Shown here: positions 1 through 32,675 of the stretch, one piece after another
Layout of the letters: every line of letters begins with the position of its first letter
How positions within the stretch are numbered: the stretch's first letter is position 1
Origin: Paulinella micropora
Lineage: Eukaryota; Cercozoa; Imbricatea; Euglyphida
NCBI GenBank assembly: GCA_009731375.1
Contig: BJOX01000298.1
Coordinates: forward strand, 421,773 to 454,447
Reading direction: 5' to 3'
DNA length: 32,675 nucleotides
Made by a program: the position numbers and the translations under genes
Notes under the pieces: generated by a model
Databases searched by the model: none
Seen by the model: the letters and a program-made list of their open reading frames with translations, nothing else
Told to the model about the DNA's origin: nothing

Positions 1-173
1 TTTATGGAACGAGCCCTGGCCCCGCCTGGTACTAGGGAGCTTTGGTATTGCCTGTATCAGTCCCTTCCGTGCAAACATCACGGCTTAGCTGGGCATCGGG
101 TTAATACTTTACCCACAGACTTCCTGGTTGACGAAATCAGAAGCTCCTTTTTTCTGACATTAGTCGATATTTC

Positions 174-175
<2 letters not shown>
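1..175 (+). mobile_element. Repeat family A, copy 1 (3' end, cut by window edge)
   Basis: The stretch matches the A copies at 12203, 15790, 16056 and 26697 almost base for base. It ends at the same point, TTAGTCGATATTTCATC, and runs straight into a (TATC)n array. It starts mid-element because of the window edge. Its short reading frames are not conserved coding. The class is not recognised; a 3' end abutting a short-repeat tail fits a non-LTR retroelement or SINE. Confidence 0.75.
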
Positions 176-378
<203 letters not shown>

Positions 379-437
379 CCGGGGTGGAATGGATGCCTAT
401 GTCTTCGGATATGCAGAGCTGATAGACCAAACATATC
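379..437 (+). mobile_element. Repeat family B, short 5'-truncated copy
   Basis: Sequence from GGGGTGGAATGGATGCC to GATAGACCAAACATATC matches the 3' ends of the copies at 9503, 12703 and 29341 (minus). Only about 60 bp is present, and it again ends at a tetranucleotide array. It sits between two TATC/TACC arrays. Confidence 0.8.
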
Positions 438-960
<523 letters not shown>

Positions 961-1002
961 CCGTCGATCTTGGTAGGTGCTTGTACCCGCGGGCAAGTCT
1001 CC

Positions 1003-1350
1003 CCTCACCTCCTGGCCTAAAGGCGTATGCAGCTACTCCTCCACTGTACGTATATGCACATATACATACATGCATACATGCATACATATGTACATATCTC
1101 CCCTCACCTCCTGGCCCACAGGCGTCTGCACCTACTGCTCCACTGTACGTATCTATGTACATCATGTACATACATACATACATACATACAGACATACACA
1201 CATACATACCTGGCCCAAAGGCGTCTGCAGCTCCTCCTGTACCGTATATATCTATGTACATCTATATACATACATACAAACATACATACATACATACACC
1301 CTCCTTGCCCTAAGGCGTCTGTAACTACTCCTCTACTGTGCGTATCTACG
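1003..1350 (+). repeat. About 98-bp tandem repeat, four units, possibly ghosts of an upstream exon
   Basis: Four units, near 1003, 1100, 1200 and 1300, share a core like CACCTCCTGGCCCAAAGGCG followed by CTGCAGCTACTCCTCCACTG, a GTAC/GTAT donor-like step, then (CATA)n. One frame reads RRLQLLLHCTY or close variants. The layout (AG-bounded core, GTA, microsatellite) is the same as the exon-edge copies found further along. The source could be an exon of this gene lying left of the window. No intact exon could be chosen here. Confidence 0.6.
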
Positions 1351-1352
1351 TA

Positions 1353-1420
1353 GGTGTGTATACATACATACATACATACATACATACATACATACATACA
1401 TACATACATACATACATCAC

Positions 1421-1451
<31 letters not shown>

Positions 1452-1535
1452 TACATACATACATACATACATACATACATACATACATACATACATACGT
1501 ACATACATACATACATACGTGCATACATGCATGCA
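1353..1535 (+). repeat. (CATA)n with internal (CAGA)n
   Basis: Tetranucleotide array; CAGA units occupy about 1423-1449. The 115 bp that follow (1536-1652) are non-repetitive and nothing was recognised in them. Confidence 0.95.
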
Positions 1536-1652
1536 AAAGTAAGTAAAAGGCATACAAGGTTAGCTGTATTCATACCCTACATCACTACACCTAAATAAGT
1601 ATACCAGGCCAACGTAAGTACACGCTCAGTAAGATGCATATGCAAGGTAGAG

Positions 1653-1895
1653 TGCAAGCGAGAGGGAAAGAGGAAGAGAGCAAGCGAGAGGGAAAGAGGA
1701 AGAGAGCAAGCGAGAGGGAAAGAGGAAGAGAGCAAGCGAGAGGGAAATAGGAAGAGAGCAAGCGAGAAGGAAAGAGAAAGAGAGCAAGCGAGAGGGAAAG
1801 AGGAAGAGAGCAAGCGAGAGGGAAAGAGGAAGAGAGCAAGCGAGAGGGAAAGAGGAAGAGAGCAAGCGAGAGGGAAAGAGGAAGAGAGCAAGAAG
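1653..1895. repeat. 26-bp purine-rich minisatellite, about nine units
   Basis: The unit GCAAGCGAGAGGGAAAGAGG plus AAGAGA repeats with a 26-bp period and few changes. It is the only large purine-rich array on the + strand; nearly all others are pyrimidine-rich on that strand. Confidence 0.93.
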
Positions 1896-1910
1896 GCGAG
1901 GCCGTCACAT

Positions 1911-2161
1911 GCATGCATGTATGTGTATGTATGTATGTATGTATGTATGTATGTATGTTTGTTTGTTTGTATGTATGTATGTATGTATGCATGTATGTAT
2001 GCATGTATGTATGCATGCATGCATGCATGTATGTATGTATGTATGTATGTATGTATGTATGTATATATCTATGTATGCATGTATGCATGTCCTGGAGTGA
2101 ACCTGTCTTGTTCATTCACCTCTGCGCGGATGTGTGTGTCATGCATTGTGCGTGTGTGTGT

Positions 2162-2203
<42 letters not shown>
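1911..2203 (+). repeat. (GTAT)n/(GCAT)n then (GT)n
   Basis: GTAT and GCAT units run to about 2092. A 55-bp unique stretch follows (2093-2149), then a (GT)n run to 2203. Confidence 0.92.
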
Positions 2204-2204
<1 letters not shown>

Positions 2205-2219
2205 GGGCGTATTGGTCAG

Positions 2220-2288
2220 GAGCTGTGGTGGCGCCTGCCGCCGCACGCGCGCGCCACGCTCGCTCTCCGCCAGGCAAACCAACAAACG
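2220..2288 (+). CDS. Candidate upstream exon of the NOL6-like gene
   Basis: A GC-rich island between a (GT)n run and a (CATA)n array is bounded by TTGGTCAG and ACG|GTCACA. It reads 23 codons open in phase 0 at both ends, beginning ELWWRLPPHARATLALRQ. The phase fits the next exon (3093, phase 0), and its composition resembles the confirmed exons. The residues match no conserved Nrap block I can name; that part of the family is poorly conserved. It could instead be an exon ghost or intronic sequence. Confidence 0.4.
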
Positions 2289-2290
2289 GT

Positions 2291-2478
2291 CACATACATA
2301 CATACATGCATACATACATACATACATGCATGCATGCATGCATGCATACATATATACATACATACATACATACATACATACATACATACATACATACATA
2401 CGTGCATACATACATATATGCATTCTTGCACACTTACTTACTTACTTATATACTTACTTACTTACTTACTTACTTACA
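2291..2478 (+). repeat. (CATA)n/(CATG)n and (CTTA)n
   Basis: CATA units with GCAT variants run to about 2425, then CTTA units at 2429-2477. Confidence 0.92.
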
Positions 2479-2527
2479 TAAGCCCATCTACACTACCCCG
2501 AACCGTTGTAGAACTAATTCTAAAACA

Positions 2528-2838
2528 TAGCTAGGCGCTGTTTTTATTGTAGACCTTTCTTTTTATTGTGGACCTTGCTGCCGGACGGATTATTTAAACC
2601 TCAGACCTCACAATAGAGGGCATCATCACCGTGTTTCCCCACCTGGTTTCATGTGGTTGGAGGTGTTCACCTCTTGCCTGTCTTCTCTGGTGATTGCCAA
2701 ATCTAATTTGTCCACAAATTTACACCACTCTGCATGTGATGATGCCCTCTATTTTGAGGTCGGAGGTCTAAATAATCCGTCCGGCAGCAAGGTCCACCTT
2801 AAAAAAAGGTCCAAAATAAAAACGGCGCCTGGATAGCA
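2528..2838. mobile_element. Foldback (MITE-like) element with about 100-bp inverted arms
   Basis: The left arm (2528-2632) and right arm (2735-2838) are near-perfect reverse complements, sharing for example GGACCTTGCTGCCGGACGGA and AGAGGGCATCATC. A loop of about 100 bp separates them. There is no coding capacity. The long arms suggest a non-autonomous DNA element. Target-site duplications could not be defined. The following 2839-3092 is unique intronic or intergenic sequence with nothing recognised. Confidence 0.75.
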
Positions 2839-3092
2839 TAAAGAAGCCCCAGTTTGAGACGGGAGGCAAAGGTGAGGCAAGTTTCCGGCAGATCGCCGCA
2901 AAGACCCCGAAAGCTTCGCTGCGTTGGCCTCCCGTCCTACTCGTCGAATTTCCTGACTGATATCTCTGGTCTGTATAGAAGTCGACAAGTGGGAAGCCAA
3001 GGCAACAAAGCGTTCACGGGACTAGCGGAAATTAAGCGCGTTTTTCTTTCCCGTCTTACATTCTGGTTTGCATACCTGCCTATCGTTGGCAG

Positions 3093-32314
<29,222 letters not shown>

Positions 32315-32332
32315 GTACCTAGCTTTCAGTCT

Positions 32333-32675
<343 letters not shown>

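Noticed and set aside
2093-2149. Unique stretch between GTAT and GT arrays as an exon
   Set aside because: No convincing acceptor and no Nrap-like residues.

Overview
This is eukaryotic genomic DNA dominated by simple repeats: arrays of (TATC)n, (GTAT)n/(CATA)n, (TTC)n, (CTC)n, (CTCA)n, (ATATC)n and (ACATAT)n fill most of the 32.7 kb. Spliced short exons with GT-AG borders, non-LTR-like repeats and a Tc1/mariner-like element rule out a prokaryote. The species cannot be named. GC-rich exons of 28-162 nt, lineage-specific poly-Asn and poly-Ser insertions, and divergence from animal and fungal homologues suggest a repeat-rich protist or alga, but that is inference. Three runs of N (6088-6406, 7912-7921, 27005-27014 plus 27771-27780) are assembly gaps.

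The window carries one gene on the + strand, spread from about 3.1 kb (perhaps 2.2 kb) past the right edge. It is a NOL6/Nrap/Utp22 homologue, a component of the nucleolar small-subunit processome (UTP-C in yeast). I assembled it from about 28 exons by matching short islands between the repeats to Nrap family motifs in order: [149 protein letters not shown]. Splice phases agree across every junction whose two ends are visible. About 1.8 kb is coding in 29 kb. The N-terminus and the C-terminal domains lie outside the window.

The striking discovery is that nearly every exon is accompanied by broken tandem copies of one of its own edges, left in the adjacent introns. Copies of the 5' (acceptor) edge lie upstream of the intact exon and copies of the 3' (donor) edge lie downstream. 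The introns look as if they grew by repeated local duplication across exon-intron junctions, followed by microsatellite expansion. Many arrays are themselves repetitions of splice signals: GTAT arrays begin exactly at donors, and pyrimidine arrays precede acceptors on the coding strand.

Other content: three dispersed repeat families (called A, B and C here) that share a 3' end running into (TATC)n and have variable 5' truncation; an unclassified repeat at 14.85-15.26 kb; a non-autonomous Tc1/mariner-like element at 17.58-18.85 kb; a foldback element at 2.53-2.84 kb; a 1.43 kb tandem duplication that doubles one 33-nt exon in frame; and several minisatellites. No convincing gene was seen on the minus strand, and no RNA gene was recognised.
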